DNA from: Bacillota bacterium
Lineage (GTDB): Bacteria; Bacillota; Clostridia; Lachnospirales; Anaerotignaceae
Assembly (NCBI GenBank): GCA_023413275.1
Contig: JAEZPX010000262.1
Location: 1-20,359, forward strand
Direction of reading: 5' to 3'
DNA: 20,359 bases
Below the pieces are notes generated by a model, which saw nothing but the letters and a program-made list of their open reading frames with translations, was not told the DNA's origin and made no database searches. The position numbers and the translations under genes are program-made. This document shows positions 13,663-20,359 of this stretch, in pieces; the first letter of the stretch is position 1; each line of letters opens with the position of its first letter.

Positions 13663-14493
13663 TTAGCCGTTTCTGCGGCGAACAATATACTTGTTGGAAG
13701 CTTTGTGCTTGTTTCTTGTTTTGTAACCCATAGCAGGCTTGCCCCAAGGTGTCATAGGAGATGGACGACCGATAGGTGCTCTACCTTCACCACCACCGTG
13801 AGGGTGATCGTTAGGGTTCATTACGGAACCTCTTACAGTAGGTCTGATACCCATGTGACGTTTTCTACCAGCTTTACCAATGTGAATCAATTCGTGATCC
13901 AAGTTACCAACCTGACCAACAGTTGCTCTACATTCGATAGGCAATAATCTCATTTCGCCGGAGGGAAGTTTTACTGTTGCATACTTGCCTTCCTTTGCCA
14001 TCAACTGTGCAACGTTACCAGCGGAACGAACCAACTGACCGCCTTTGCCGGGCTTCATCTCAATGTTATGGATGCTTGCACCAACGGGGATTTTGCTCAT
14101 AGGCATTGCATTGCCGATTTTTACTTCTGCGTCAGGGCCGTTCATCAGCTTGTCGCCAACGTTTAAGCCTACGGGAGCCAAAATATAAGATTTCTGACCA
14201 TCAGCGTAAACAATGAGTGCGATGTTTGCTGTTCTGTTAGGATCATATTCGATTGCCTGAACTGTTGCAGGAACACCGTCCTTATTACGTTTAAAGTCTA
14301 CCAATCTGTATTTAATTTTGGAGCCACCGCCGTGATGACGTACTGTCAATTTACCCTGATTATTTCTACCTGAATTTTTCTTAAGGTGTACCACCAAAGA
14401 TTTTTCAGGAGTTGATTTTGTAATTTCATCAAAAGCGGACACTGTCATGTGTCTTCTAGATGGTGTATATGGTTTATATCTCTTAATTGCCAT
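13663..14493 (-). CDS. rplB: 50S ribosomal protein L2
   Basis: L2 is a primary 23S rRNA binder needed for subunit association and peptidyl transferase activity. I start at ATG 14493 (MAIKRYKPYTPSRRH), 8 bases after AAGGAG, giving 276 residues, the family length; an in-frame GTG three codons upstream is inside the binding site. The RNA-binding core is followed by the C-terminal signature HPHGGGEGRAPIGRPSPMT with the conserved histidine, then PWGKPAMGYKTRNK. The gap to rplW is 79 bases. Confidence 0.98.
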   Translation of the reverse strand: MAIKRYKPYTPSRRHMTVSAFDEITKSTPEKSLVVHLKKNSGRNNQGKLTVRHHGGGSKIKYRLVDFKRNKDGVPATVQAIEYDPNRTANIALIVYADGQKSYILAPVGLNVGDKLMNGPDAEVKIGNAMPMSKIPVGASIHNIEMKPGKGGQLVRSAGNVAQLMAKEGKYATVKLPSGEMRLLPIECRATVGQVGNLDHELIHIGKAGRKRHMGIRPTVRGSVMNPNDHPHGGGEGRAPIGRPSPMTPWGKPAMGYKTRNKHKASNKYIVRRRNG

Positions 14494-14528
14494 CTTCTGC
14501 ACTCCTTTCGAGTTTCTTTCTATCTTCT

Positions 14529-14542
14529 ACACGTTTCCGTGT
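14529..14542 (-). other. Short hairpin with GAAA tetraloop upstream of rplB
   Basis: In the transcript ACACG pairs with CGUGU around a GAAA loop, a stable GNRA tetraloop. It lies in the 79-base gap between rplW and rplB, about 35 bases before the rplB start. It may be a protein- or RNA-docking element, or chance. Confidence 0.45.
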
Positions 14543-14572
14543 GTTTTGCATTTTGCGTCTCATCTTAGGAAA

Positions 14573-14872
14573 TTACATTCCCTGGAAGATTTCGATGTCT
14601 TTGCTGTCAGCTGTCAATTTAACAACTGCTTTTTTAAACTTAGGTGTAGAACCGAAGTGCACACCTCTTCTTTTGGGCTTGCCGTCGTAGTTCATTGTGT
14701 TAACGGCTGCAACCTTTGCGCCTGCGAACATTTTTTCAACTGCATCCTTTACCTGAGCCTTTGTTGCTGCAGGGTGTACAATGAAAGTATATTTCTTTTC
14801 ATCTAAAACAGACATACTGCTTTCTGTGATAACGGGCTTCAAGATTACGTCATAATATTTCAAATCAGCCAT
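14573..14872 (-). CDS. rplW: 50S ribosomal protein L23
   Basis: L23 sits at the exit-tunnel opening and docks trigger factor and SRP. The 99-residue length fits. It begins MADLKYYDVILKPVITESSM and has KYTFIVHPAATKAQVKDAVE and NYDGKPKRRGVHFGSTPKFK. The ATG at 14872 overlaps the rplD stop by one base (TAATG), and its GGAGG site lies within the end of rplD, implying coupling to L4. Confidence 0.97.
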   Translation of the reverse strand: MADLKYYDVILKPVITESSMSVLDEKKYTFIVHPAATKAQVKDAVEKMFAGAKVAAVNTMNYDGKPKRRGVHFGSTPKFKKAVVKLTADSKDIEIFQGM

Positions 14873-15492
14873 TATGCGTACACCTCCTCGATTTTCGCTA
14901 CCGCATCTTTTGTTACAACCAATGTGTTGTACTTCAAAAGATCATATACGTTAATTGTATGAACGGAAGCTGTTTTTACTTCAGGAATGTTTCTTGCGGA
15001 AAGCATTACATTGCTGTTTGTACCGTCCATAACGATCAAAGCCTTGCCGCATTTGATGTTTTCAAGTACTTTAGCCATTTCCTTTGTCTTTACTTCCGCC
15101 AAAGTTAATTCATCCATTACGATAATTTTACCTTCTGCTGCTTTTACGGAAAGAGCGGACTGAAGTGCCAATCTCTTAACCTTCTTGTTCAGCTTGAAGG
15201 AATAATCTCTGGGCTTAGGAGCGAATACAACGCCACCGCCAACCCACTGAGGGGAACGGATGGAGCCCTGTCTTGCGCGACCTGTACCTTTCTGTCTCCA
15301 AGGTTTTCTACCACCACCGCGAACTTCCGCGCGTGTCTTTGTGCTCTGTGTGCCCTGTCTCTGGTTAGCCAGATACTGAACAACTGCCAGATGCATTACA
15401 TGTTCATTTGCTTCTATACCGAAAATAGCGTCGTTCAGTTCGACTGTGCCAACCTGATCGCCCTTCATGTTTAATACTGCAACATTTGCCAT
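14872..15492 (-). CDS. rplD: 50S ribosomal protein L4
   Basis: L4 lines the exit tunnel beside L22; in enterobacteria it also represses transcription and translation of the S10 operon by binding its leader. The 206 residues are normal. The tunnel loop is recognisable as TRAEVRGGGRKPWRQKGTGR followed by ARQGSIRSPQWVGGGVVFAP. The ATG at 15492 follows AAAGGAGG. Whether this L4 acts on the long leader before rpsJ cannot be read from sequence. It lies 27 bases after rplC. Confidence 0.97.
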   Translation of the reverse strand: MANVAVLNMKGDQVGTVELNDAIFGIEANEHVMHLAVVQYLANQRQGTQSTKTRAEVRGGGRKPWRQKGTGRARQGSIRSPQWVGGGVVFAPKPRDYSFKLNKKVKRLALQSALSVKAAEGKIIVMDELTLAEVKTKEMAKVLENIKCGKALIVMDGTNSNVMLSARNIPEVKTASVHTINVYDLLKYNTLVVTKDAVAKIEEVYA

Positions 15493-15519
15493 GTTAGTTT
15501 CCTCCTTTCGTAAAGTTTA

Positions 15520-16149
15520 TCAAGCCTTTACGCTGTTTTTGATAACCAGAATAGAACCTTTTGCACCGGGAACTGCGCCCTTGATCAAAATTAAGTTCTT
15601 CTCTGCATCAGCACGAACGATTTCAAGGTTCTGAATTGTTACATTTTCACTGCCCATGTGACCTGGCATTCTCTTGTTCTTCTTAACACGGCTAGGTGTT
15701 GCGGAAGAACCCATGGAACCAGTAACTCTGTGAGATTTGGAACCATGAGCCATAGGCCCTCTGCTTGCATTATATCTCTTAATTGTACTCTGGAATCCTT
15801 TACCTTTGGAAACGCCGCTAGCGTCAACTTTGTCGCCTGCTGCGAATACATCAGCTTTGATTTCAGCGCCGATTTCATATGCGGCTGCATCTTCAACCTG
15901 GAATTCCTTTACATACTTTTTAGCTGTTACACCAGCTTTTTCAAAATGACCCTGAACAGGCTTTGTTACGTGTTTTGCTTTTGCATCTACAAAACCAACC
16001 TGAATTGCTTCATAGCCGTCGTTTTCAGTTGTTTTCTTCTGAACAACAACGCAAGGGCCTGCCTCAAGAACTGTTACCGGTACTAATGTGCCGTTTTCAG
16101 CGAAAACCTGTGTCATACCGATTTTCTTAGCCATAATAGCCTTCTTCAT
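15520..16149 (-). CDS. rplC: 50S ribosomal protein L3
   Basis: L3 is one of the first proteins to bind 23S rRNA and reaches the peptidyl transferase centre. I start at ATG 16149 (MKKAIMAKKIGMTQVFAENG), 8 bases after AGGAGG, giving 209 residues, the usual size; an in-frame GTG three codons upstream is part of the binding site. Core motifs are GPMAHGSKSHRVTGSMGSSA and KRMPGHMGSENVTIQNLEIV; the glutamine methylated in some bacteria lies in a segment that is methionine-rich here. An unusually long 177-base gap precedes it. Confidence 0.96.
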   Translation of the reverse strand: MKKAIMAKKIGMTQVFAENGTLVPVTVLEAGPCVVVQKKTTENDGYEAIQVGFVDAKAKHVTKPVQGHFEKAGVTAKKYVKEFQVEDAAAYEIGAEIKADVFAAGDKVDASGVSKGKGFQSTIKRYNASRGPMAHGSKSHRVTGSMGSSATPSRVKKNKRMPGHMGSENVTIQNLEIVRADAEKNLILIKGAVPGAKGSILVIKNSVKA

Positions 16150-16326
16150 TTCCTGCACCTCCTAATTTTCTACAGCGGATTGCCCCTTTCAGGGAAATCA
16201 TACTAGATTCATATAAGAGCTGTTGCCGATACAATATTTCGCATTACCTTCTTATATAAACCAGTTTTGGATGTTTTCTTTCCGGAAATACGTTCGGTTC
16301 GTTGCAATCCGTTCATACTTCAGATT
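16150..16326 (-). other. 177-base gap between rpsJ and rplC with one hairpin
   Basis: This is far longer than most gaps in the operon. A hairpin at 16178-16199 pairs GAUUU and CCCU with AGGG and GC-AAUC around a GAA loop, about 9 pairs with one bulge, ending about 12 bases before the rplC binding site. A 35-codon open frame at 16209-16316 fills much of the remainder but has no ribosome binding site. I see no clear promoter and no U-tailed terminator. Confidence 0.45.
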
Positions 16327-16641
16327 TTATTTCATTACTTTTAATGTGATATCTACACCAGCGGGCAAATCCAGACGGCTTAAAGCATCTGCTGTTTTTG
16401 CTGTAGGGCTGAGAATATCAATCAATCTCTTGTGGGTTCTCATCTCGAACTGCTCTCTGGAGTCTTTGTACTTGTGTACCGCTCTGATAATGGTCACAAC
16501 TTCCTTCTTTGTGGGAAGAGGGATCGGGCCACTGATCTGTGCTCCTGTTTTCTTCGCTGTTTCGATGATCTGCGCCGCAGACTGGTCGATCAACTTATGA
16601 TCGTAAGCTTTGAGACTGATTCTGATTTTTGGGTTTGCCAT
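16327..16641 (-). CDS. rpsJ: 30S ribosomal protein S10 (NusE)
   Basis: S10 is a 30S head protein; as NusE it also joins NusB and NusG in antitermination and in linking ribosome to RNA polymerase. The 104 residues are normal. It begins MANPKIRISLKAYDHKLIDQ and has SGPIPLPTKKEVVTIIRAVH and the conserved loop KDSREQFEMRTHKRLIDI. The ATG at 16641 follows AAAGGAGGGG. It is the first gene of the operon, downstream of a strong promoter and a leader of about 250 bases. Confidence 0.97.
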   Translation of the reverse strand: MANPKIRISLKAYDHKLIDQSAAQIIETAKKTGAQISGPIPLPTKKEVVTIIRAVHKYKDSREQFEMRTHKRLIDILSPTAKTADALSRLDLPAGVDITLKVMK

Positions 16642-16892
16642 AAAAAAAGTCCCCTCCTTTTCGTACTTTTGATTTCAGCACGACAAGTGGTGACTGCACA
16701 CTTATCCGGGTGTGTCCTGCAACGTAAGACACGATTAGCTACCCCCAAAAGAGGGCAGTAAATCCCTAATATTCAGTACAGTGACCTTGTCGCCCGGTTT
16801 CTTGAACTGGACATCGCTCCACAGAAAAACCCGCAAACCTTTATTTTATAGGCTTTTGGCAACCTTCTGCTTCAACACTCTATGTCACAACA
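16642..16892 (-). promoter_or_regulatory. S10 operon leader RNA with competing hairpins
   Basis: The leader of about 250 bases between the predicted start near 16892 and rpsJ has no supported gene. One stem at 16740-16757 has 7 pairs around a UUUU loop. Next to it, GACACAC (16710-16716) can pair either with upstream GUGUC (16728-16732) or with downstream GUGUG (16697-16701), but not both at once. Such exclusive pairing is typical of attenuation or autogenous control, though no U-tailed terminator follows either stem. L4 is the known S10-leader regulator in enterobacteria; here that is only a candidate. Confidence 0.5.
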
Positions 16893-16898
16893 GAAATT

Positions 16899-16927
16899 AG
16901 TATACACGAAAAAGCTTTGAATTGCAA
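16899..16927 (-). promoter_or_regulatory. Main promoter of the S10-spc-alpha operon
   Basis: On the minus strand TTGCAA (16922-16927) and TATACT (16899-16904) are separated by exactly 17 bases. Upstream, about 16930-16980, is rich in A tracts, as in an UP element bound by the alpha C-terminal domains. Predicted transcription starts near 16892. It is the only strong promoter I see for the 32-gene operon. Confidence 0.82.
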
Positions 16928-17144
16928 GCTTTTCTTCTCATTTTTTTCAAAAAGTTCTTAGTTTTTTCATAAAAATTTGCGCTTTAAAACCGTATTTTTT
17001 TATACAAATTGCATAATCAATAAAAATCTATTTCTCTTGGTCAAAATCCAAAGAACTATTTGTTTTTATTGAAAACTTCAACGGAAGTAAGTTTTTCTTT
17101 CATTATTTCATAATTTATCCAAATATATACATAGGAAGAAAAAT

Positions 17145-17174
17145 AGAAAAGCGAGTCTCTTAATCAGACTCGCT
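17145..17174 (-). terminator. Rho-independent terminator after the UPF0210 gene
   Basis: AGCGAGTCT (17150-17158) and AGACTCGCT (17166-17174) are perfect 9-base inverted copies around a 7-base loop. In the minus-strand transcript UUUUCUAUUUUU follows. It lies about 95 bases after the stop codon at 17270 and separates that transcript from the S10 promoter. The 95 bases between stop and hairpin hold nothing else that I recognise. Confidence 0.87.
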
Positions 17175-17269
17175 AAAAGAAATTGATAATCCTAAATACA
17201 AAATGCATGAATAAATAAAACTTATTTCTTCCTTATTTAATAGGACAAAAAAACTCTACATAGAATCTT

Positions 17270-18628
17270 TTAGTTTTTAAAACTATGAATTGGTGCAGGT
17301 ATACGACCGCCACGGGCAATAAAGTTTTCACAACTATAGCGGTTCACAGGCATTATGGGCGCATGCCCTAATAAGCCACCAAACTCCACGTGACCACCTT
17401 CTTTTCTTCCAATTACAGGAATCAATCGTACTGCCGTGGTTTTATTATTCACCATGCCGATGGCCGCTTCATCTGCAATGATACCGGAAATGGTTGATGC
17501 AGGGGTATCTCCAGGAATAGCAATCATATCTAAACCAACGGAACAAACGCAAGTCATGGCCTCAAGCTTTTCCAAGGTAAGTGCACCTTTTTCAGCCGCT
17601 TCTATCATGCCATGATCTTCACTAACAGGAATAAATGCACCGCTCAAGCCACCAACATAGGAAGATGCCATTACGCCGCCTTTTTTCACGTTATCATTCA
17701 GCAAAGCCAAGGCCGCTGTGGTACCAGGTGCACCGGGCTCAGCAAGACCCATTTCCTGAAAAATCTCAGCAATGCTATCACCAACAGCAGGGGTAGGTGC
17801 CAAGGAAAGGTCGATAATCCCAAAAGGAACATTTAATCTCTCAGAGGCTTCTTTTGCAATCATCTGTCCAACCCGAGTGATTTTAAATGCAGTGCGTTTC
17901 ACAGTTTCACAAAGAGTTTCAAAATCTGCACCACGTACCTCTTCTAACGCTTTTTTCACAACACCGGGGCCGCTTACACCAACATTAATGGCGCAGTCAG
18001 CTTCTCCAACTCCATGAAATGCTCCTGCCATAAAAGGATTATCCTCTACGGCATTACAGAATACAACTAGCTTTGCACAGCCAATGCATTCCGCATCTTT
18101 GGTCAATTCGGCTGTTTTTAGAATAGTTTCTCCCATCTCCTTCACGGCATCCATGTTGATACCATTTCTGGAGGTTCCAATGTTAACGGAGGAACAAACT
18201 CTATCAGTAACCGCCATCGCCTCAGGAATTGATGCAATCAGCGTTCTATCACTTTTGGTATAGCCTTTATGTACCAAAGCAGAGAAACCGCCAATAAAAT
18301 TCACGCCCACTTCTTTTGCCGCCCGATCCAAGGTTTGGGCAATACTCACATAGGAATCTGTTTGGCAACCTGCCGCCGCAATTGCAATGGGTGTAATAGA
18401 GATTCTTTTGTTTACAACAGGAACGCCGTATTTCTTTGCCAGCTCATCCCCAACCTTTACTAAATCTTTAGCATAGGTAGTAATTTTATTGTAAATCTTC
18501 TCATTGAACTTCTCAACATCTGCATCGGCGCAGTCTAATAAGCTAATCCCCATTGTAATGGTACGAACATCAAGGTTCATATCGTCAATCATACGGTTGG
18601 TTTCTAAAATTTCATTTCTTGTTATCAT
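17270..18628 (-). CDS. UPF0210 / PFL-family protein (DUF711)
   Basis: The 452-residue length and the N-terminal segment LDVRTITMGISLLDCADADV place this in the UPF0210 (DUF711) family, often labelled PFL-family because of a glycyl-radical-enzyme-like fold. The biochemical role is not established as far as I know. Further conserved stretches are NKRISITPIAIAAAGCQTDS, NVGVSGPGVVKKALEEVRGA, DLSLAPTPAVGDSIAEIFQE and GGRIPAPIHSFKN at the C-terminus. There is no signal peptide, so it is cytoplasmic. The ATG at 18628 follows GGGAGGG. It lies 17 bases after the ACT-domain gene, a pairing seen in streptococci and other Firmicutes. A terminator follows. Confidence 0.9.
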   Translation of the reverse strand: MITRNEILETNRMIDDMNLDVRTITMGISLLDCADADVEKFNEKIYNKITTYAKDLVKVGDELAKKYGVPVVNKRISITPIAIAAAGCQTDSYVSIAQTLDRAAKEVGVNFIGGFSALVHKGYTKSDRTLIASIPEAMAVTDRVCSSVNIGTSRNGINMDAVKEMGETILKTAELTKDAECIGCAKLVVFCNAVEDNPFMAGAFHGVGEADCAINVGVSGPGVVKKALEEVRGADFETLCETVKRTAFKITRVGQMIAKEASERLNVPFGIIDLSLAPTPAVGDSIAEIFQEMGLAEPGAPGTTAALALLNDNVKKGGVMASSYVGGLSGAFIPVSEDHGMIEAAEKGALTLEKLEAMTCVCSVGLDMIAIPGDTPASTISGIIADEAAIGMVNNKTTAVRLIPVIGRKEGGHVEFGGLLGHAPIMPVNRYSCENFIARGGRIPAPIHSFKN

Positions 18629-18645
18629 TGTTCAGCCCTCCCTGA

Positions 18646-18927
18646 TTAAATGCGATGCATAGCATCAAAGATTTTTGTGTGCTGAATTTTGATTTTCAGA
18701 CCCATCTCATCGCCAAGGGTATTAAGCTTCTCTGAAATTTCGTCATAACCGAGCTTCATGCTTGTAATATCCACAACCATCACCATATTAAAGTAGCCCC
18801 CAACAATTGTTTGGGAAATATCTAAAATATTAATGTTGTTTTCCGCCAAAACCGTACATACCTTTGCGGTAATCCCTACACAATCTTGTCCTAAAACGGT
18901 AATCACTGCCTTTTCCATTTCCTGCAT
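18646..18927 (-). CDS. ACT-domain protein, UPF0237 family
   Basis: This 93-residue protein is almost wholly one ACT domain (AVITVLGQDCVGITAKVCTV, then LAENNINILDISQTIVGGYF), the fold that binds amino acids or similar small ligands in regulatory proteins. The start at ATG 18927 (MQEMEKAV) is 9 bases after AAGGAGG; the frame is open 11 codons further, but those codons include the binding site. It forms a two-gene unit with the UPF0210 gene, so it may be its ligand-sensing partner; that is inference. The ligand is unknown. Confidence 0.88.
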   Translation of the reverse strand: MQEMEKAVITVLGQDCVGITAKVCTVLAENNINILDISQTIVGGYFNMVMVVDITSMKLGYDEISEKLNTLGDEMGLKIKIQHTKIFDAMHRI

Positions 18928-19049
18928 TTTCTTTTTCCTCCTTAATAATCCGAAAAACAAAAAGCACCTTTGACCTGCCCTATCTTTCGTTTCGCAATAA
19001 AATTTTTATATTTTATCCCATAAACGCAATCTTATTGGCAAAATTACCC

Positions 19050-19604
19050 TTATGCATGATAACCCTTTAATTCTTGCCGATAAATCGGCTTATATATTAA
19101 GCGCGGCCCTCGCCGCACACTTTCCATTAAAGTGATTTTTTCTACATTAAAACTTTTACCTTCCATTATAACGGCTTTTTGCACATCGGCAAAGCCTCTT
19201 TGGGGCTCAACATCACGCCCTAATGTGATATGGGGGCTAAGTCCTTTTTTCTCCCTAGCAAAGCCTTGGCGCTCCAAGCTTTTTTCAAGCCCGAAAAACA
19301 ACCTTTGCAAAGAATCACTTTTTTCCAACCCAGCCCAGAGAACACCTCTATCGCCTCTTCCAAAGAAACCGATTTGCCCTAATTTTAGATCAAACACACG
19401 ATTCCTTTGCGCCGCCTCAAACATAGCTTCTTTCACATACTCAACATCCGATGGGTCAATCTCCCCTAAAAAATGCAACGTAACATGAAAATTATCTTGA
19501 GGAGTATAATTCCCTCGACGACAATATTTTTGGGTTTCTGTCTGCATCTCAGATAGATACTCCCTAACCTCAGGGGATAGTTCAATGGCAATAAATGTAC
19601 GCAT
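19050..19604 (-). CDS. thpR: RNA 2',3'-cyclic phosphodiesterase (LigT/ThpR family)
   Basis: This is a 2H-phosphoesterase of the ThpR/LigT type, which hydrolyses 2',3'-cyclic phosphate ends of RNA. Both catalytic HxT motifs are present: HVTL at 40-43 and HITL at 125-128. The family opening is MRTFIAIELSPEVREYL. I start at ATG 19604, preceded by AGGAAGGAGGGG; the frame is open 16 codons upstream into the likely tkt terminator, so a longer start is unlikely. The 184-residue length fits. Its physiological role is unclear, and no obvious functional link to its neighbours is visible. Confidence 0.92.
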   Translation of the reverse strand: MRTFIAIELSPEVREYLSEMQTETQKYCRRGNYTPQDNFHVTLHFLGEIDPSDVEYVKEAMFEAAQRNRVFDLKLGQIGFFGRGDRGVLWAGLEKSDSLQRLFFGLEKSLERQGFAREKKGLSPHITLGRDVEPQRGFADVQKAVIMEGKSFNVEKITLMESVRRGPRLIYKPIYRQELKGYHA

Positions 19605-19623
19605 ATCTCCCCTCCTTCCTATG

Positions 19624-19670
19624 AAAAAAGCCCTTTGGGGATGAGGAACCATAATGATTCCCCTCTCCCC
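19624..19670 (-). terminator. Probable terminator after the transketolase gene
   Basis: In the transcript GGGGA (19670-19666) pairs with UCCCC (19641-19637), and inside it GAGG and AA pair with UU and CCUC with a two-G bulge. The run AAAGGGC and then UUUUUU (19629-19624) follows. The U run is 7 bases from the stem base, so this is a slightly imperfect intrinsic terminator. It starts about 28 bases after the tkt stop. Confidence 0.5.
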
Positions 19671-19697
19671 CCGAGAGCTTCTCGCTTCATCGCAATA

Positions 19698-20359
19698 TTA
19701 TGCTTTTACCAACGCAAGTGCTTTTTCCACAACGTTTTCAACGGTAAAGCCAAAATCTTTAAATAATAAGCCTGCCGGCGCAGAAGCACCGAAGCCTTCC
19801 ATACAAATGGTAGCACCATCGAGACCTACATACTTATGCCAGCCAAAATCAGCCGCCGCTTCCACAGCAAGTCTTGCTCTGACCGCCTTAGGCATAATGC
19901 TTTCTTTGTATTCTGCGCTCTGCGCTTCAAACAATTCCCAGCTTGGCATACTGATGACTCTTGCTTTTACTCCTTTTTCAGACAAAACATCATAAGCTTT
20001 GTAAATCAGCTCAACCTCAGAGCCACTTGCCATCAATAAAACATCAGGTGTTCCTGTGCAATCCTTCAAAACATAAGCACCCTTTAATGCATCCTTACCT
20101 GTGCCCTCCAATGCTGGAAGGTTTTGTCTGGAAAGGATCAGAGCAGTAGGTGTACTTGTTTTTGTCAATGCTGTATACCAGCCTGCCGCTGTTTCTCTTG
20201 TATCGCAAGGACGGAACGCAATATAATTTGGCATACTGCGCAGCATCGCCAAATGCTCAATAGGCTGATGGGTAGGTCCATCTTCACCAACACCAATACT
20301 ATCATGAGTCATAATGCTGATCACAGGCAAGCCCATTAAGGATTCCATACGAAGACCAG
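19698..20359 (-). CDS. tkt: Transketolase, C-terminal part (truncated by window edge)
   Basis: This is a thiamine-diphosphate enzyme that moves two-carbon ketol units in the non-oxidative pentose phosphate pathway. The frame is open through the right edge, so the internal ATG at 20348 is not the start. The visible 219 or so residues cover the end of the pyrimidine-binding domain (MGLPVISIMTHDSIGVGEDG, then PTHQPIEHLA) and the whole C-terminal domain (TALILSRQNLPALEGT; FEAQSAEYKESIMPKAVRAR). The sequence resembles the full-length single-chain type and not the split two-subunit form, but the missing N-terminus prevents certainty. No frameshift is seen. Confidence 0.95.
   Translation of the reverse strand, partial: GLRMESLMGLPVISIMTHDSIGVGEDGPTHQPIEHLAMLRSMPNYIAFRPCDTRETAAGWYTALTKTSTPTALILSRQNLPALEGTGKDALKGAYVLKDCTGTPDVLLMASGSEVELIYKAYDVLSEKGVKARVISMPSWELFEAQSAEYKESIMPKAVRARLAVEAAADFGWHKYVGLDGATICMEGFGASAPAGLLFKDFGFTVENVVEKALALVKA

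Noticed and set aside
15639..15896. Minus-strand alternative-frame open frames inside rplC, rpsK, rplO and rplF
   Set aside because: They overlap intact ribosomal protein genes in another frame, and their composition is that of frame-shifted coding sequence. No evidence supports translation.
17010..17044. TTGACC at 17039-17044 as a second upstream S10 promoter
   Set aside because: No -10 box stands at 16-18 bases. The nearest TATAAA is far too distant.
18961..19049. Possible promoter for the ACT-domain gene
   Set aside because: TTGCCA and TAAAAT-like boxes exist, but their spacing is about 18-20 bases or the -10 match is poor. I could not choose one with confidence.
19605..19652. 16-codon extension of the ThpR protein
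   Set aside because: It runs into the probable tkt terminator and covers the AGGAGG-type site that correctly precedes the inner ATG, which gives the family N-terminus.
1..20359. Mobile elements, CRISPR arrays, tRNA or rRNA genes
   Set aside because: No transposase-like frame, regular spaced repeats, tRNA cloverleaf with its conserved boxes, or rRNA segment was recognised on either strand.

Overview
The window is almost certainly from the chromosome of an anaerobic Clostridia-type Firmicute, most likely Lachnospirales (Lachnospiraceae or Anaerotignum-like). The main reasons are the S10-spc-alpha gene order with adk-map-KOW protein-infA-rpmJ in the middle, the zinc form of S14, strong AGGAGG ribosome binding sites before nearly every gene, and two family-specific features I recognise from memory: an L17 of 180 residues with a large internal insertion and an L22 with a basic N-terminal extension. 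Every supported gene lies on the minus strand, so the region is read from high to low coordinates.

Right end (about 20359 to 17270): the 3' third of a transketolase gene running off the window, a probable terminator, a ThpR/LigT-type RNA 2',3'-cyclic phosphodiesterase, and a tight pair encoding a free-standing ACT-domain protein (UPF0237) and a UPF0210/PFL-family protein, closed by a clear Rho-independent terminator at 17145-17174.

Control region (17145 to 16642): an AT-rich stretch, a near-consensus sigma-A type promoter (-35 at 16922-16927, -10 at 16899-16904, 17-base spacer), and a roughly 250-base untranslated leader in front of rpsJ with several hairpins, two of them mutually exclusive.

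The long operon (16641 to 465): 32 consecutive genes, rpsJ-rplC-rplD-rplW-rplB-rpsS-rplV-rpsC-rplP-rpmC-rpsQ-rplN-rplX-rplE-rpsZ-rpsH-rplF-rplR-rpsE-rpmD-rplO-secY-adk-map-(KOW protein)-infA-rpmJ-rpsM-rpsK-rpsD-rpoA-rplQ. They encode ribosomal proteins, the translocon channel, adenylate kinase, methionine aminopeptidase, IF-1 and the RNA polymerase alpha subunit. Most gaps are 10-70 bases and several neighbours overlap by 1-4 bases, which implies translational coupling. No internal promoter was convincing. The exceptions to tight packing are 177 bases before rplC, 216 bases before rpsM, and hairpin-bearing gaps at secY/adk, rpsD/rpoA and rpoA/rplQ; these are the likeliest places for autogenous control or mRNA processing. 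A strong terminator at 420-453 ends the operon.

Left end (464 to 1): a near-consensus promoter drives a partial gene for a small membrane-anchored or secreted protein of unknown function that runs off the window.

The operon itself is ordinary. I see no mobile element, CRISPR array, tRNA, rRNA or novel multi-gene system. The points worth a second look are the untranslated leaders and intercistronic hairpins, the UPF0237/UPF0210 pair, and the unknown exported protein. Family assignments are by reading the translated sequence, without database searches.
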